The notes under the pieces were generated by a model, which saw nothing but the letters and a program-made list of their open reading frames with translations, was not told where the DNA came from and did no database searches. A program made the translations under genes and the position numbers. From the NCBI GenBank assembly GCA_040221095.1, contig JAVJVP010000013.1, forward strand, positions 1 through 64,000: 64,000 bases of DNA, in the 5' to 3' direction. Numbering within the stretch: position 1 is the first letter of the stretch; each line of letters begins with the position of its first letter. Below are positions 24,454 through 33,964 of the stretch, one piece after another. Source of the stretch: UBA1479 sp040221095 (lineage in GTDB: Bacteria > Pseudomonadota > Alphaproteobacteria > Rhodospirillales > Casp-alpha2).

Positions 24454-25848
24454 ATGATGGACTGTTTCGCCAAGCCGGGGGCGGCCGCCGTCCCCGTTAC
24501 CCCCGTCGCCGCCAAGGACTTCAAGGCCTGGCTCGCCAAGCAGGACGCCCCGACCCGGGCCTGGGTCACGGGCAACGGTTTCACGGCGGCCGCCGGCCGC
24601 CATCTCGTGATTCCCAACGCCAAGGGCGGCCTGGGTCGCGTCGTGCTGGGCCGGGGTGCTGCCGCCAGCATGTGGGATTTCGGCGACCTGCCGAAGAAGC
24701 TGCCGGCCGGGCGCTACGTGCTCGACGGCCTGAACGCCAAGAAGGACGCGGGCGCCGCCACGGCGGCGGCCCTGGCCTGGGCCCTCGGCAGTTATCATTT
24801 CGGGCGCTACAAGGCGGGCGGCAAGATCGCGGCCAAGCTGGTCTGGCCGGCGGCCTGCGACCGCGCCCGTGTCGAACGCGAAGCCAAGGGCACGATCCTG
24901 TGCCGCGACCTCATCAACACGCCGACCAACGACATGGGGCCGGGCGACCTGGCCGACGCGGCGCGGGCCTTGGGCCGCCTGTTCAAGGCCCGGGTGCGGG
25001 TGATCGAGGGCGACCAGCTGCTCAAGAAAAACTTCCCGGCCATCCACGCGGTCGGCCGTGCGTCGGACAGGGCGCCCCGCCTGATCGACCTGACCTGGGG
25101 TCCGGCCAATGCGCCCAAGGTGACCCTGGTCGGCAAGGGTGTGTGCTTCGATACGGGCGGCCTCGACATCAAGACCGCCGCCGGCATGAAGTTCATGAAA
25201 AAGGACATGGGGGGTGCGGCCCATGTGCTCGGTATCGCCAACGTGTTGATGGCGGCAGGGGCCAAGATCCGGCTGCGCGTGCTGATCCCGGCGGTGGAGA
25301 ACTCGATCTCGGGCAACGCCATGCGGCCGCTCGACATCGTCGCGACCCGGCGCGGCACCACGGTCGAAATCGGCAACACGGACGCCGAGGGCCGGGTCAT
25401 CCTGGCCGACGCCCTGTGGGAAGCGGTCGCCGAGGCGCCGGAAATGCTGATCGATTTCGCGACCCTGACGGGGGCGGCGCGGGTGGCGTTGGGCACCGAC
25501 CTGCCGGCCCTGTTCTGCAACGACGACAAATTGGCCACCGACATCACGGCGGCCGGACAGGCGGTCGAAGATCCCCTGTGGCGCATGCCCCTGTGGGACG
25601 GCTACCGCACCATGGTCGAGGGCGCGCAGGCGGACCTGACCAATTCGCCCGAGGGCGGCTACGCCGGGGCGATCACGGCGGCTCTGTTCCTGGAGCATTT
25701 CGCGACTCCGGAAAAGGGCAAGCCGGTGCCCTGGGCCCATGTCGATCTGATGGCCTGGAACCCGAAGCCGCGGCCCGGCCGGCCCATGGGCGGCGAGGCC
25801 ATGGGGCTGCGCGCCATGGCGGCGATGATCCTCAAACGGTTTGCCTAG
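24454..25848 (+). CDS. M17 leucyl aminopeptidase family protein
   Basis: The 464-residue zinc exopeptidase removes N-terminal residues from short peptides in the cytoplasm. Conserved metal and active-site motifs are VGKGVCFDTGG, KDMGGAAH and NTDAEGRV, all in the C-terminal half as in PepA/PepB. The start has two consecutive ATGs. The gap to the preceding PLP enzyme is 20 bp, so it is likely the last gene of that operon. Confidence 0.92.
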   Translation: MMDCFAKPGAAAVPVTPVAAKDFKAWLAKQDAPTRAWVTGNGFTAAAGRHLVIPNAKGGLGRVVLGRGAAASMWDFGDLPKKLPAGRYVLDGLNAKKDAGAATAAALAWALGSYHFGRYKAGGKIAAKLVWPAACDRARVEREAKGTILCRDLINTPTNDMGPGDLADAARALGRLFKARVRVIEGDQLLKKNFPAIHAVGRASDRAPRLIDLTWGPANAPKVTLVGKGVCFDTGGLDIKTAAGMKFMKKDMGGAAHVLGIANVLMAAGAKIRLRVLIPAVENSISGNAMRPLDIVATRRGTTVEIGNTDAEGRVILADALWEAVAEAPEMLIDFATLTGAARVALGTDLPALFCNDDKLATDITAAGQAVEDPLWRMPLWDGYRTMVEGAQADLTNSPEGGYAGAITAALFLEHFATPEKGKPVPWAHVDLMAWNPKPRPGRPMGGEAMGLRAMAAMILKRFA

Positions 25849-25956
25849 GCGGCTTGTCAGGGCCGGACAAATGAATTAGAAGTTCCGACAGCGTAATGAA
25901 AGCCGGCGGGCCGGGCCGGGCGGCGGCGGGATGGCCCGGACAGGGGGAATAAGTTG

Positions 25957-26331
25957 ATGGAATTAAACGAACTTCAGGCATTGGACATCTGGCGCCGGGC
26001 GATTGTTTCAAGCGTGCGCCTGGACGCGCCGGACCTGTCGGCGCGCCAGATGGCGCTGCTGCTGACCGTTTATCTGACGCCGCCGCCCCATACGGTGCGT
26101 GGCATGGCGGATATCCTCAAGGTGTCCAAGCCGGCGGTCACCCGCGCCGTCGATCGCCTGTCCGAACTGAACTTCGTGCGCCGCAAGGTCGATGAAAACG
26201 ACCGCCGCAGCGTGCTGATCCAGCGCACGGTGCCGGGTTCCGTGTTTCTGCGTGAATTCGGTGAACTGATCACCGCCGCCGCCAAACTGGGCCTGGCGAC
26301 GGACGACACGGGCCTGCCGCCGGGGTACTGA
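25957..26331 (+). CDS. MarR-family transcriptional regulator
   Basis: The 124-residue winged-helix regulator has a recognition-helix region MADILKVSKPAVTRAVDRL and wing VRRKVDENDRRSVLIQ, the MarR DxRS pattern. The ATG follows GGGGG at 25943. It is alone, 108 bp after the aminopeptidase gene, and its target is unknown. The dimerisation helices are shorter than in classical MarR. Confidence 0.82.
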   Translation: MELNELQALDIWRRAIVSSVRLDAPDLSARQMALLLTVYLTPPPHTVRGMADILKVSKPAVTRAVDRLSELNFVRRKVDENDRRSVLIQRTVPGSVFLREFGELITAAAKLGLATDDTGLPPGY

Positions 26332-26490
26332 GCGGCAAGGTCCGTTTCGGGACGTTGCAGGATTCGGCCCGCATCGGGATCAAACCGAAAGCCTATCGAA
26401 CCGCCATAACATCGAACGGAGCGAAGATCGAACCGGCTCAGGATTGATTCCGGCCGCTTGCGCCGTTCCGGCCCCGCGAAGAGGGCGGAA

Positions 26491-27453
26491 TCAGGCGTTC
26501 TGCACGCCCTGCCAGGCATTGTTGCGGAACCGCATGAGATAGGTCGGCAGGACGGCCTCGGCCGCCCGGGGCGCGATGCCCAGGTTTTTCAGGGTCTTGG
26601 CCTTGTCGCCGACGACATTGTCCCGGCGCAGCAGCTGCACCTGATCCGGCGTCAGCGGCGGCACGGGCAGCAGGCCCAGGATCGCCGCCTGAATTTCCGC
26701 CGCCCAATAAGGCAGCGGCAGCAGGCAGCGTTTGCGCCCGGTCTGGGCCATCACCAACTGCATCAACTCGCGGAAGGAATAGACCGTCGGGCCGCCCAGT
26801 TCGAACAGCTGGCCGGGGGCCTTGGCGTCGCTCAGCGCCGCCATCACGGCGTCGGCCACGTCGCCGACATAGACCGGCTGAAACTTCGGCCCGCCGTCCT
26901 TGGCCGAGGTGGCGCCGATCACCGGCAGCACCGGCGACAGCCGCGCCATCGAGGCGAAGCGGTTGAAGAAATCGTCCTCCGGCCCGAACACGATGCTGGG
27001 GCGCAGGATCGTCGCCTTGGCGAAGGCGGCCTTCACGGCGGCTTCGCCGGCGGCCTTGCTGTGCGCGTATTTGGCCGGCGACGAGGCGTCGGCGCCCAGG
27101 GCCGAGACGTGGACCAGGCGCCCCACGCCGGCGGCGGCCGCCGCCTGGGCGACGTTGGCCGCACCTTCCGCATGGATCTTCTCGAAGGTCGCGCGGCCGC
27201 GTTCGTACAGGATGCCGACCAGGTTGACGACCACGTCCGCACCCTGCACGGCGCCGGCGACCGTGTCGGCCCGCGCGACGTCGGCGGGCCAGGGCACGAC
27301 CTGGCCGACGTCGCCCATGGGCTTCAGGAACAATGCCGATTCCGGATCCCGTCCGGCGGCGCGGACCCCGTAGCCGGCGGCGGCCAGGCGGCGCACCACG
27401 TGGCGGCCGAGAAACCCGGAAGCGCCGAAAACGGTGGCGATGCGTCGATCCAT
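26491..27453 (-). CDS. NDUFA9-like NAD(P)-binding protein (complex I-associated SDR)
   Basis: This 320-residue atypical short-chain dehydrogenase has an N-terminal Rossmann motif VFGASGFLGRHVV, then VNLVGILYE and HVSALGAD. The active-site Tyr-Lys pair is replaced by YAHSKAAGE (YxxxK retained). Homologues are related to the mitochondrial complex I subunit NDUFA9 and to sugar epimerase-like reductases. It is cytoplasmic or membrane-peripheral. It is single and convergent with the marR gene. Confidence 0.82.
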   Translation of the reverse strand: MDRRIATVFGASGFLGRHVVRRLAAAGYGVRAAGRDPESALFLKPMGDVGQVVPWPADVARADTVAGAVQGADVVVNLVGILYERGRATFEKIHAEGAANVAQAAAAAGVGRLVHVSALGADASSPAKYAHSKAAGEAAVKAAFAKATILRPSIVFGPEDDFFNRFASMARLSPVLPVIGATSAKDGGPKFQPVYVGDVADAVMAALSDAKAPGQLFELGGPTVYSFRELMQLVMAQTGRKRCLLPLPYWAAEIQAAILGLLPVPPLTPDQVQLLRRDNVVGDKAKTLKNLGIAPRAAEAVLPTYLMRFRNNAWQGVQNA

Positions 27454-27775
27454 GGAATGGTCCTCCTAAGGGGCGGCCCTCCCGAAGGCGGGCCCGGCCG
27501 GTTCCGGCGATTGTTTTTCAGGGAAAACATAGCAACGCCAAACGGATGTGTCGATTGCCTAAGCGGCCATGGGGGCGGGAAATCGGGCCTCGGGGGCGGC
27601 TTTGCTCCCGGCCCATGTGCATCCCCGGCGAGGCGACGCTTGACAAGACCCAGCCCTACCTTTAACGAAGGCCGCTCACGCCGGGGAATTGCTCCGGCGG
27701 GTCAAGTTCCAAGCCGTTTTTTCGGCGATCCCGGCCCTTCCCGATCGTTCTTCGGGGCTCAAGGCCGGGGCCCGT
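27454..27775. other. Intergenic region between the NDUFA9-like gene and tRNA-Leu
   Basis: The 322-bp gap holds no gene I can support. The only clear element is a promoter-like sequence for the tRNA (separate entry). GC-rich inverted repeats near 27470-27500 (CGGCCCTCCCG/CGGGCCCGGCC) lie just upstream of the minus-strand gene's start. Confidence 0.4.
27640..27665 (+). promoter_or_regulatory. Possible tRNA-Leu promoter
   Basis: TTGACA (27640-27645) is a perfect -35. A weak -10 (TTTAAC or TTAACG, about 27661-27667) follows at 15-16 bp spacing. It would give a leader of about 100 nt before the mature tRNA. Confidence 0.35.
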
Positions 27776-27862
<87 letters not shown>

Positions 27863-27922
27863 TCTTTCCCCTCGCAATGAGGGGCGGCTTAAAGATTGAT
27901 TGAACATAAGGGCGGCAGTGTC

Positions 27923-28561
27923 ATGGACGCGCCAAGTCAATCCGGAACTCCCGTCATTCATCTGCATCAGGGCGACCTGCCCGACGGCGTGACCTTCACC
28001 GGATCGGTCGCCGTCGATTCCGAGACCCAGGGCCTGGACCTCGGCCGCGACCGGCTGTGCGTGGTGCAGCTTTCGGGCGGCGACGGGGTCTGCCATCTGG
28101 TGCAGATCGCGGCGGGCCAGGCGTCGGCGCCCAACCTGAAGGCGTTGATGGAAGATGCCACGGTGGTCAAGATCTTCCACTATGCCCGGTTCGACATCGC
28201 GGCCCTGAAACGCTGGCTCGCCATCGACTGCACGCCGGTCTATTGCACCAAGATCGCGTCCAAGCTGGTGCGCACCTACACCGACGGCCACGGCCTCAAG
28301 GACGTGGTCCGCGAACTGGTCGGCGTCGATCTGGACAAGCAGCAGCAGTCCTCGGACTGGGCGCGCGCCACCCTCAGCCCGGCCCAGCAAGGCTATGCCG
28401 CCAACGACGTGCTCTACCTGCATCGGGTCAAGGCCCAGCTCGACGCCATGATCGCCCGCGAGGGGCGCCAGGATCTGCTCCAGGCCTGCCTCGATTTCCT
28501 GCCCACGCGGGTCGACCTCGACCTCGCCGGTTGGGGTGCCGTCGACATCTTCCACCATTGA
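27923..28561 (+). CDS. RNase D-like 3'-5' exonuclease (DEDDy)
   Basis: The 212-residue protein contains only the exonuclease domain: DSETQGL (DxE), FHYARFDIAAL (Asp) and YAANDVLYL (YxxxD). It lacks the HRDC domains of full RNase D, as is common for short alphaproteobacterial forms. It would trim 3' ends of tRNA or other small RNA. It lies directly after tRNA-Leu. The ATG at 27923 was chosen; an upstream TTG at 27896 is less likely. Confidence 0.85.
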   Translation: MDAPSQSGTPVIHLHQGDLPDGVTFTGSVAVDSETQGLDLGRDRLCVVQLSGGDGVCHLVQIAAGQASAPNLKALMEDATVVKIFHYARFDIAALKRWLAIDCTPVYCTKIASKLVRTYTDGHGLKDVVRELVGVDLDKQQQSSDWARATLSPAQQGYAANDVLYLHRVKAQLDAMIAREGRQDLLQACLDFLPTRVDLDLAGWGAVDIFHH

Positions 28562-28757
28562 CCGGCCGTCCATCGGACGGGCCGCCTTCGGTTGACGCTC
28601 GGAAATCGGCGGCGCATATTTAGACAACGTATTTTTTACGATTCGCCAGTATATTAGACATATTGGCATGAAGATTGCTGGCGCCCGAGGTCCCGCCTCC
28701 GGCCCGGCCCCGGTGAACACCGGCCGGCAGTAAACCGGCAACGAACAAGAACGGGTT

Positions 28758-29747
28758 ATGAGCGCGGAACAAGCCAACAAGCACGCGACTGCAGGCGCCG
28801 ACGATCTGGCCGTGGCGCGCCGCGTCCTGGCCGCCGAAAGCGACGGGCTGAAGGCCCTGTCGGCGAGCCTGGGCGACGCCTTCGTGCGCGCCCTGGACAT
28901 CATGGCCGCCGCCCAGGGCCGCATCGTCGTCACCGGCATGGGCAAAAGCGGCCATGTCGGGCGCAAGATCGCGGCCACCCTGGCGTCCACGGGGACCCCG
29001 GCCATGTTCGTCCATCCGGCCGAGGCGTCGCACGGCGACCTCGGCATGATCGCGCCGGCCGACGTCATCTTCGCCCTGTCCAATTCGGGCGAGACGGCGG
29101 AGCTGGCGGACCTCATCGCCTATGCCAAGCGCTTCCAAATCCCGCTCGTCGCCGTCACCGGCAAGGGGCAAAGCTCGCTCGCCGACAACGCCGACGCGGC
29201 CCTGGTCTATCCCGATTCCCCGGAAGCCTGCCCCATGGGCCTGGCGCCGACGACCTCGACCACGGTGATGATGGGGCTGGGCGACGCGATCGCGGTGGCG
29301 CTGCTCGAGCGCAAGGGCTTTTCCTCCGACGATTTTCACGCCCTGCATCCGGGGGGCAAGCTGGGCCGTCGCCTGATGAAGGTCGCCGACATCATGCACG
29401 CGGGGGACGAACTGCCCGTGGTCGCCCCCGACATGCCCATGAGCGAGGCCCTTTTGGTGATGACCGCCAAGCGGTTCGGCTGCCTCGGCGTGGTCGATGC
29501 CGCCGGACGCCTGATGGGCGTCATCACCGACGGCGACCTGCGCCGCCACATGGCCGACAACGTGCTGGCGCGCACGGCGGGCGACACCATGACGTCGGGG
29601 GGCGCCACCATCGAGCCGGACCGCCTCGCCTCCGAAGCCCTGGGCATCATGAACGCCCGTGCGATCACCAACCTGTTCGTGGTCGAGGGCGAACGCCCGG
29701 TCGGCATCCTGCATATTCACGATTGTCTCCGAGCGGGGATCGCGTGA
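28758..29747 (+). CDS. kdsD: Arabinose-5-phosphate isomerase (KdsD/KpsF)
   Basis: The 329-residue enzyme converts ribulose-5-phosphate to arabinose-5-phosphate, the first step of Kdo synthesis for lipopolysaccharide. An SIS domain (VTGMGKSGHVGRK, HGDLGMI, SNSGETAEL) is followed by two CBS domains (about 205-325). It heads the LPS block and overlaps lptC by 4 nt (GTGA). Confidence 0.93.
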   Translation: MSAEQANKHATAGADDLAVARRVLAAESDGLKALSASLGDAFVRALDIMAAAQGRIVVTGMGKSGHVGRKIAATLASTGTPAMFVHPAEASHGDLGMIAPADVIFALSNSGETAELADLIAYAKRFQIPLVAVTGKGQSSLADNADAALVYPDSPEACPMGLAPTTSTTVMMGLGDAIAVALLERKGFSSDDFHALHPGGKLGRRLMKVADIMHAGDELPVVAPDMPMSEALLVMTAKRFGCLGVVDAAGRLMGVITDGDLRRHMADNVLARTAGDTMTSGGATIEPDRLASEALGIMNARAITNLFVVEGERPVGILHIHDCLRAGIA

Positions 29748-30361
29748 CCACGATGGCCATGGACTCCTATTCCGGGTTCGTCCAGGTCGCCAAGGTCATG
29801 TTGCCTGTCGCGGCGGTCGGGTTGATCGCCCTGGTCATCCTGTGGCCGCACCTGCGTACGGAAGACCTGCGGTTCCGCATCGGCTTCGCCGCCATCACGT
29901 CCAATGTGGAAGGCGATCCCAACCTTCTCAATCCGCGCTACGTCGGCACCGACAACGACAACCAGCCCTATGCGGTGACCGCCGACATCGCCAAGAAGCT
30001 CGACGGCGAGGGCATGGACATGCGCATCGGCCTGGAACTGCCGAAGGCCGACATCACGCTGAAGGACGGCACCTGGCTGGTGCTGACGGCGGAAAACGGC
30101 ATCTATGCGCGGCGCGCCAAGACGCTCGATCTGGCCGGATCGGTCAACCTGTTCCACGATTCCGGATACGAATTCCGCACGGAAAAGGCCACCCTGGACC
30201 TGGCCGAAGGGCTGGCCCGGGGCGACCAGCCGGTCAAGGGCCAGGGCCCGTTCGGGACCCTGCAGGCGGAGGGATTCCGCCTGCTGAACAAGGGCCGCAC
30301 GATCCTGTTCACGGGCAAGTCCAAGATGGTGCTGAAGCCCGGCGCCAAGGGGGCGAAATGA
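29744..30361 (+). CDS. lptC: LPS export protein LptC
   Basis: LptC is the bitopic inner-membrane protein that passes lipopolysaccharide from LptBFG to LptA. The 205-residue product has one N-terminal transmembrane helix (MLPVAAVGLIALVILW) and a periplasmic beta-jellyroll. The GTG at 29744 overlaps the kdsD stop; an ATG at 29753 is an alternative start. Sequence similarity within this family is weak, so the call rests on topology and the kdsD-lptC-lptA-lptB order. Confidence 0.85.
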   Translation: MTTMAMDSYSGFVQVAKVMLPVAAVGLIALVILWPHLRTEDLRFRIGFAAITSNVEGDPNLLNPRYVGTDNDNQPYAVTADIAKKLDGEGMDMRIGLELPKADITLKDGTWLVLTAENGIYARRAKTLDLAGSVNLFHDSGYEFRTEKATLDLAEGLARGDQPVKGQGPFGTLQAEGFRLLNKGRTILFTGKSKMVLKPGAKGAK

Positions 30362-31176
30362 CCGCCGCGCGCAATTTCGCCGCCGCCGCGGTGGCTGTCT
30401 GGATGCTCGCGGGTCTGTCCGCCGGCGCCACGGCGCAATCCCTCAACCTGGGGGCCGGCGACGAGACGCCGATCGAAATCTTCGCCGACAACGGCATCGA
30501 ATGGCAGCAGGACAACCTGGTGTTCCTGGCCAAGGGCAACGCCAAGGCCGTGCGCGGCGACATCACCGTGCTGGCCGACCAGCTGACCGCGTTCTATACG
30601 GAGCGCCCCGGCGGCAACACGGAGATCTACCGTCTTGACGCCGACGGCGCGGTCAGGATCAAGTCGCCGAGCCAGACGGCGAGCGGCGAAAAGGCCGTCT
30701 ACGACGTCGGCCGCGAGATCCTGGTGCTGTCCGGCGGCACGCCCCGGATGGAGACCTCCGACGCGGTGATCACGGCGCACCAGCAGCTTGAGTACTGGGA
30801 ACAGCGCCAGATGGCGGTCGCCCGCGGCAAGGCCGAGGCGGTCAAGGACAAGCGGCGGGTGCGCGCCGACGTGCTGGCCGCCTTCTTCCGCAAGACCAAG
30901 GCGGGCGAAAACAAGGTCTATCGGGTCGATGCCTATGACAATGTGTCGGTGCTGACCGAACGCGACCGTGCCTACGGCGACCGCGGGGTCTACAACGTGG
31001 AAACGGGTATCGTGACCTTGACGGGATCGGTTAGGATCGAGCGTGGCAAGAACGAACTTCAAGGCTGCAAGGCCGAGGTCAACCTGAACACCGGGATCAG
31101 CCGGCTGTTCAGCTGTCCCGGCGGGCGGACCAAAGGCACCCTGTTACCGGGTGCCGCCGATAAAACGGGGAAATAA
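30358..31176 (+). CDS. lptA: LPS transport periplasmic protein LptA/OstA
   Basis: The 272-residue exported protein has a signal peptide ending GATAQS and OstA-like repeats (IEIFADNGIEW, RGDITVLADQLTAFY). LptA forms the periplasmic bridge for LPS between LptC and LptD. It overlaps lptC by ATGA. It is longer than the E. coli protein because of an additional OstA repeat near the C-terminus. Confidence 0.88.
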   Translation: MTAARNFAAAAVAVWMLAGLSAGATAQSLNLGAGDETPIEIFADNGIEWQQDNLVFLAKGNAKAVRGDITVLADQLTAFYTERPGGNTEIYRLDADGAVRIKSPSQTASGEKAVYDVGREILVLSGGTPRMETSDAVITAHQQLEYWEQRQMAVARGKAEAVKDKRRVRADVLAAFFRKTKAGENKVYRVDAYDNVSVLTERDRAYGDRGVYNVETGIVTLTGSVRIERGKNELQGCKAEVNLNTGISRLFSCPGGRTKGTLLPGAADKTGK

Positions 31177-31183
31177 CAACAAG

Positions 31184-31969
31184 ATGCGTGAAACCGACAA
31201 CCACCCCGCGCGCCCCGGCGCCAGCACCCCGCGCCTGATCGCGGACAACCAGGGCCTGGTCGCCAAGAACCTGGGCAAAAGTTTCAAGAAGCGGCCCGTG
31301 GTGCGCGGCGTCAGCGTCAGCATCCAGCGCGGCGAGGTGGTCGGCCTGCTTGGCCCCAACGGCGCCGGCAAGACGACCTGTTTCTACATGATCACCGGCC
31401 TGGTGCAGCCCGATTACGGCACCATCGTCCTTGATGGGCAGAACATCTCGGCGCTGCCCATGTACCGGCGCGCGCGTCTCGGCATCGGCTACCTGCCGCA
31501 GGAGGCGTCGATCTTCCGGGGCCTCACCGTGGAGCAGAACATCCGTGCGGCGCTTGAGGTGGTTGAGGTCAACCGCGACCGCCGCGAGGCGATCCTGGAT
31601 GCGCTCCTGGCCGAATTTTCCATCACCCATCTGCGGCGCACGCCGGCCATCGCCCTTTCCGGCGGCGAGCGGCGGCGCGTCGAAATCGCCCGGGCCCTTG
31701 CGTCGAACCCGCATTTCGTGCTGCTCGACGAGCCCTTCGCCGGCATCGATCCGATCGCCGTGGGCGACATCCGCGATCTGGTGGCGCATCTGAAGGACCG
31801 CGGCATCGGGGTGCTGATCACCGACCACAACGTGCGCGAGACGCTGGACGTCATCGACCGCGCCTACATCATTCACGACGGCATGATGCTCATGGAGGGC
31901 CGGCCGTCGGACATCGTCGGCAACGAGGACGTGCGCCGTGTCTATCTGGGCGACCGATTCAGCCTTTAA
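31184..31969 (+). CDS. lptB: LPS export ABC transporter ATPase LptB
   Basis: The 261-residue ATPase powers LPS extraction with LptFG (not in this window). Walker A GPNGAGKTT lies at about 57-65, the signature is LSGGERRRVEIARAL, Walker B is FVLLDEPFAGID, and the H-loop is LITDHN. A roughly 25-residue N-terminal extension precedes the ABC domain. The gap to lptA is 7 bp. Confidence 0.95.
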   Translation: MRETDNHPARPGASTPRLIADNQGLVAKNLGKSFKKRPVVRGVSVSIQRGEVVGLLGPNGAGKTTCFYMITGLVQPDYGTIVLDGQNISALPMYRRARLGIGYLPQEASIFRGLTVEQNIRAALEVVEVNRDRREAILDALLAEFSITHLRRTPAIALSGGERRRVEIARALASNPHFVLLDEPFAGIDPIAVGDIRDLVAHLKDRGIGVLITDHNVRETLDVIDRAYIIHDGMMLMEGRPSDIVGNEDVRRVYLGDRFSL

Positions 31970-32023
31970 CTTGAAACCGCCGGTTCGCCAGCGGATGCGC
32001 GCGACGGTCGGGGAGGCCGCGCC

Positions 32024-33625
32024 ATGGCGTTGACGCCGCGCCTCGATCAACGCCAGAGCCAGTCCCTGGTGATGACGCCGCAATTGCAGCAGGCGATCAA
32101 GCTGCTGCAACTGTCCAATCTTGAGTTGGCCGAATTCGTCGAGCAGGAGCTCGAGCAGAACCCCATGCTGGAGCGGGACGAGGCCGAGAACCGCACCGCC
32201 GAAACGGATGCCGCGGACGGCGGCGACGGCGGCGACGGGGCCCCGTCTGCCGATGCGGGGGCGGACGACGCCCCGTCCGGCGACGGCGGCGGGTCCGACG
32301 ACGCGGGCCCCGCCGATGACGGCCCCGATGACGGCATGTCCATGGATTTCGGCGATGACGGCGACGGCGGACCGGCAGACGGCGACATGGATGTGGCGCT
32401 CGACGATCTGTACACCCAGGACGGCCAGCCGGACGCCGTGCAGGCGGCGCCCGACGCCGGGTACGAGCCGACCCTGCCGACCTCCGCCGCCGGCGGCTAC
32501 GACGACGACCTGCCGGGCCTGGACCAGACCCTGTCGTCGGACCTCACGCTGCGTGATCATCTCATGGAACAGTTGGGCATGGACGTCAGCGATCTGGTCG
32601 ACCGCATGATCGGCGCCTACCTGATCGACAGCCTGGACGACACCGGCTACCTGACCATCGACCTGGACGCCGTGGCCGAGGCGCTGGACTGTCCGGTCGC
32701 GCAGGTCGAGGCCGTGCTCAAACGCCTGCAGCAGTTCGATCCGCCCGGCATCTTCGCGCGCGACCTGAAGGAATGCCTGGCTCTGCAACTGGCCGACCGC
32801 GACCGCCTGGACCCGGCCATGGCGGCCTTCGTCGACAATCTGGACATGGTCGCCCGCCGCGAGTTCAAGGCGCTGGCCAAGACCTGCGGTGTCGACGCGG
32901 AAGACATCGCCGACATGCTGGCCGAGCTCAAATCGCTCGACCCCAAACCGGCCCTGGCGTTCGGCGGCGATGTCGCCCAGCCGGTGATCCCCGACGTGCT
33001 GATGCGCGCCCGGCCGTCCGGCGGCTGGCACATCGAGCTCAACCCCGACACCCTGCCCCGGGTTCTGGTCAACAACCAGTACTATGCCGAAATCAGCACC
33101 AAGAAGGCGTCCAAGACCGACCGCCAGTACATCACCGAACAGTACCAGTCGGCGAACTGGCTGGTGAAATCACTGCACCAGCGGGCGACGACGATCCTCA
33201 AGGTGGCCAAGGAAATCGTGCGTCAGCAGGACGCCTTCTTCCAGAAGGGTGTGCAGCACCTGCGGCCGCTGGTGCTGCGCGACATCGCCGACATCATCGA
33301 CATGCACGAAAGCACGGTCAGCCGCGTCACCGCCAACAAGTACATCGCGTCGCCGCGCGGCATCTTCGAACTGAAGTATTTCTTCACCTCGTCGATCTCC
33401 AGGGCCGACGGCGGCGAGGCGTTTTCGGCCGAGGCCATCAAGGCCCGCATCCGCGCCATGATCGACGGCGAGCCCCCGGCCCAGGTCCTGTCCGACGACA
33501 AACTTGTCGATATCCTGCAGGCCGACGGCGTCGACATCGCCCGGCGCACGGTCGCCAAATACCGCGAGGCCCTGGGCATTCCGTCGTCCGTGCAGCGCCG
33601 TCGCCAGAAAAGCCTGAGCAATTAA
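32024..33625 (+). CDS. rpoN: RNA polymerase sigma-54 factor RpoN
   Basis: The 533-residue sigma factor serves enhancer-dependent promoters. Region I is Gln/Leu-rich (SLVMTPQLQQAIKLLQLSN). A very acidic Asp/Gly/Ala region II covers about 55-150. The core-binding region and the C-terminal RpoN box ARRTVAKYRE (about 506-515) follow. Its position between lptB and hpf-ptsN is the standard proteobacterial arrangement. Confidence 0.96.
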   Translation: MALTPRLDQRQSQSLVMTPQLQQAIKLLQLSNLELAEFVEQELEQNPMLERDEAENRTAETDAADGGDGGDGAPSADAGADDAPSGDGGGSDDAGPADDGPDDGMSMDFGDDGDGGPADGDMDVALDDLYTQDGQPDAVQAAPDAGYEPTLPTSAAGGYDDDLPGLDQTLSSDLTLRDHLMEQLGMDVSDLVDRMIGAYLIDSLDDTGYLTIDLDAVAEALDCPVAQVEAVLKRLQQFDPPGIFARDLKECLALQLADRDRLDPAMAAFVDNLDMVARREFKALAKTCGVDAEDIADMLAELKSLDPKPALAFGGDVAQPVIPDVLMRARPSGGWHIELNPDTLPRVLVNNQYYAEISTKKASKTDRQYITEQYQSANWLVKSLHQRATTILKVAKEIVRQQDAFFQKGVQHLRPLVLRDIADIIDMHESTVSRVTANKYIASPRGIFELKYFFTSSISRADGGEAFSAEAIKARIRAMIDGEPPAQVLSDDKLVDILQADGVDIARRTVAKYREALGIPSSVQRRRQKSLSN

Positions 33626-33964
33626 GACCGGGCCGATTGGCGTGGGCGCCCGGCATCGGGCGACCTTAAGAAAATTAACATCTTAATAATTATTAACAAA
33701 ACCAAGGGGATTCCCCCTACTGGCCGAATGGGGTGGTTGACAGCGGCGGGTGTCGGAACTAATTTCCGGGCCTTCGTCGAGGCAGGTCCGGGTCCAAAGA
33801 CTGAACGGTCCCGCCGATGTCCTTTCGGCCACTAGGGGTGGCCATATGCGCGCCCGGGAAAGGGCCCGTCCGGCAAGGCGCCTAGAAGTGCATATTTCGC
33901 CGGCCGGAAAGGCACAGACCGAACGGCTTGACCATTGGAAAGAAGAAACGGCTAAGACCGGGAC
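33626..33964 (+). other. rpoN-hpf intergenic region
   Basis: The 339-bp gap contains no supported gene. An AT-rich stretch (33665-33705) is followed by a small inverted repeat (GGGG-ATT-CCCC, about 33707-33717) and by a sigma-70-like promoter (next entry). A long leader for hpf is likely. Confidence 0.45.
33737..33765 (+). promoter_or_regulatory. Sigma-70-type promoter for hpf-ptsN
   Basis: A perfect TTGACA -35 (33737-33742), a 17-bp spacer and a weak TAATTT -10 (33760-33765) are seen. This would allow hpf to be induced separately from rpoN, with a leader of about 190 nt. Confidence 0.4.

Noticed and set aside
31109..33031. 640-codon open frame opposite lptB and rpoN
   Set aside because: Antisense shadow of two conserved genes.
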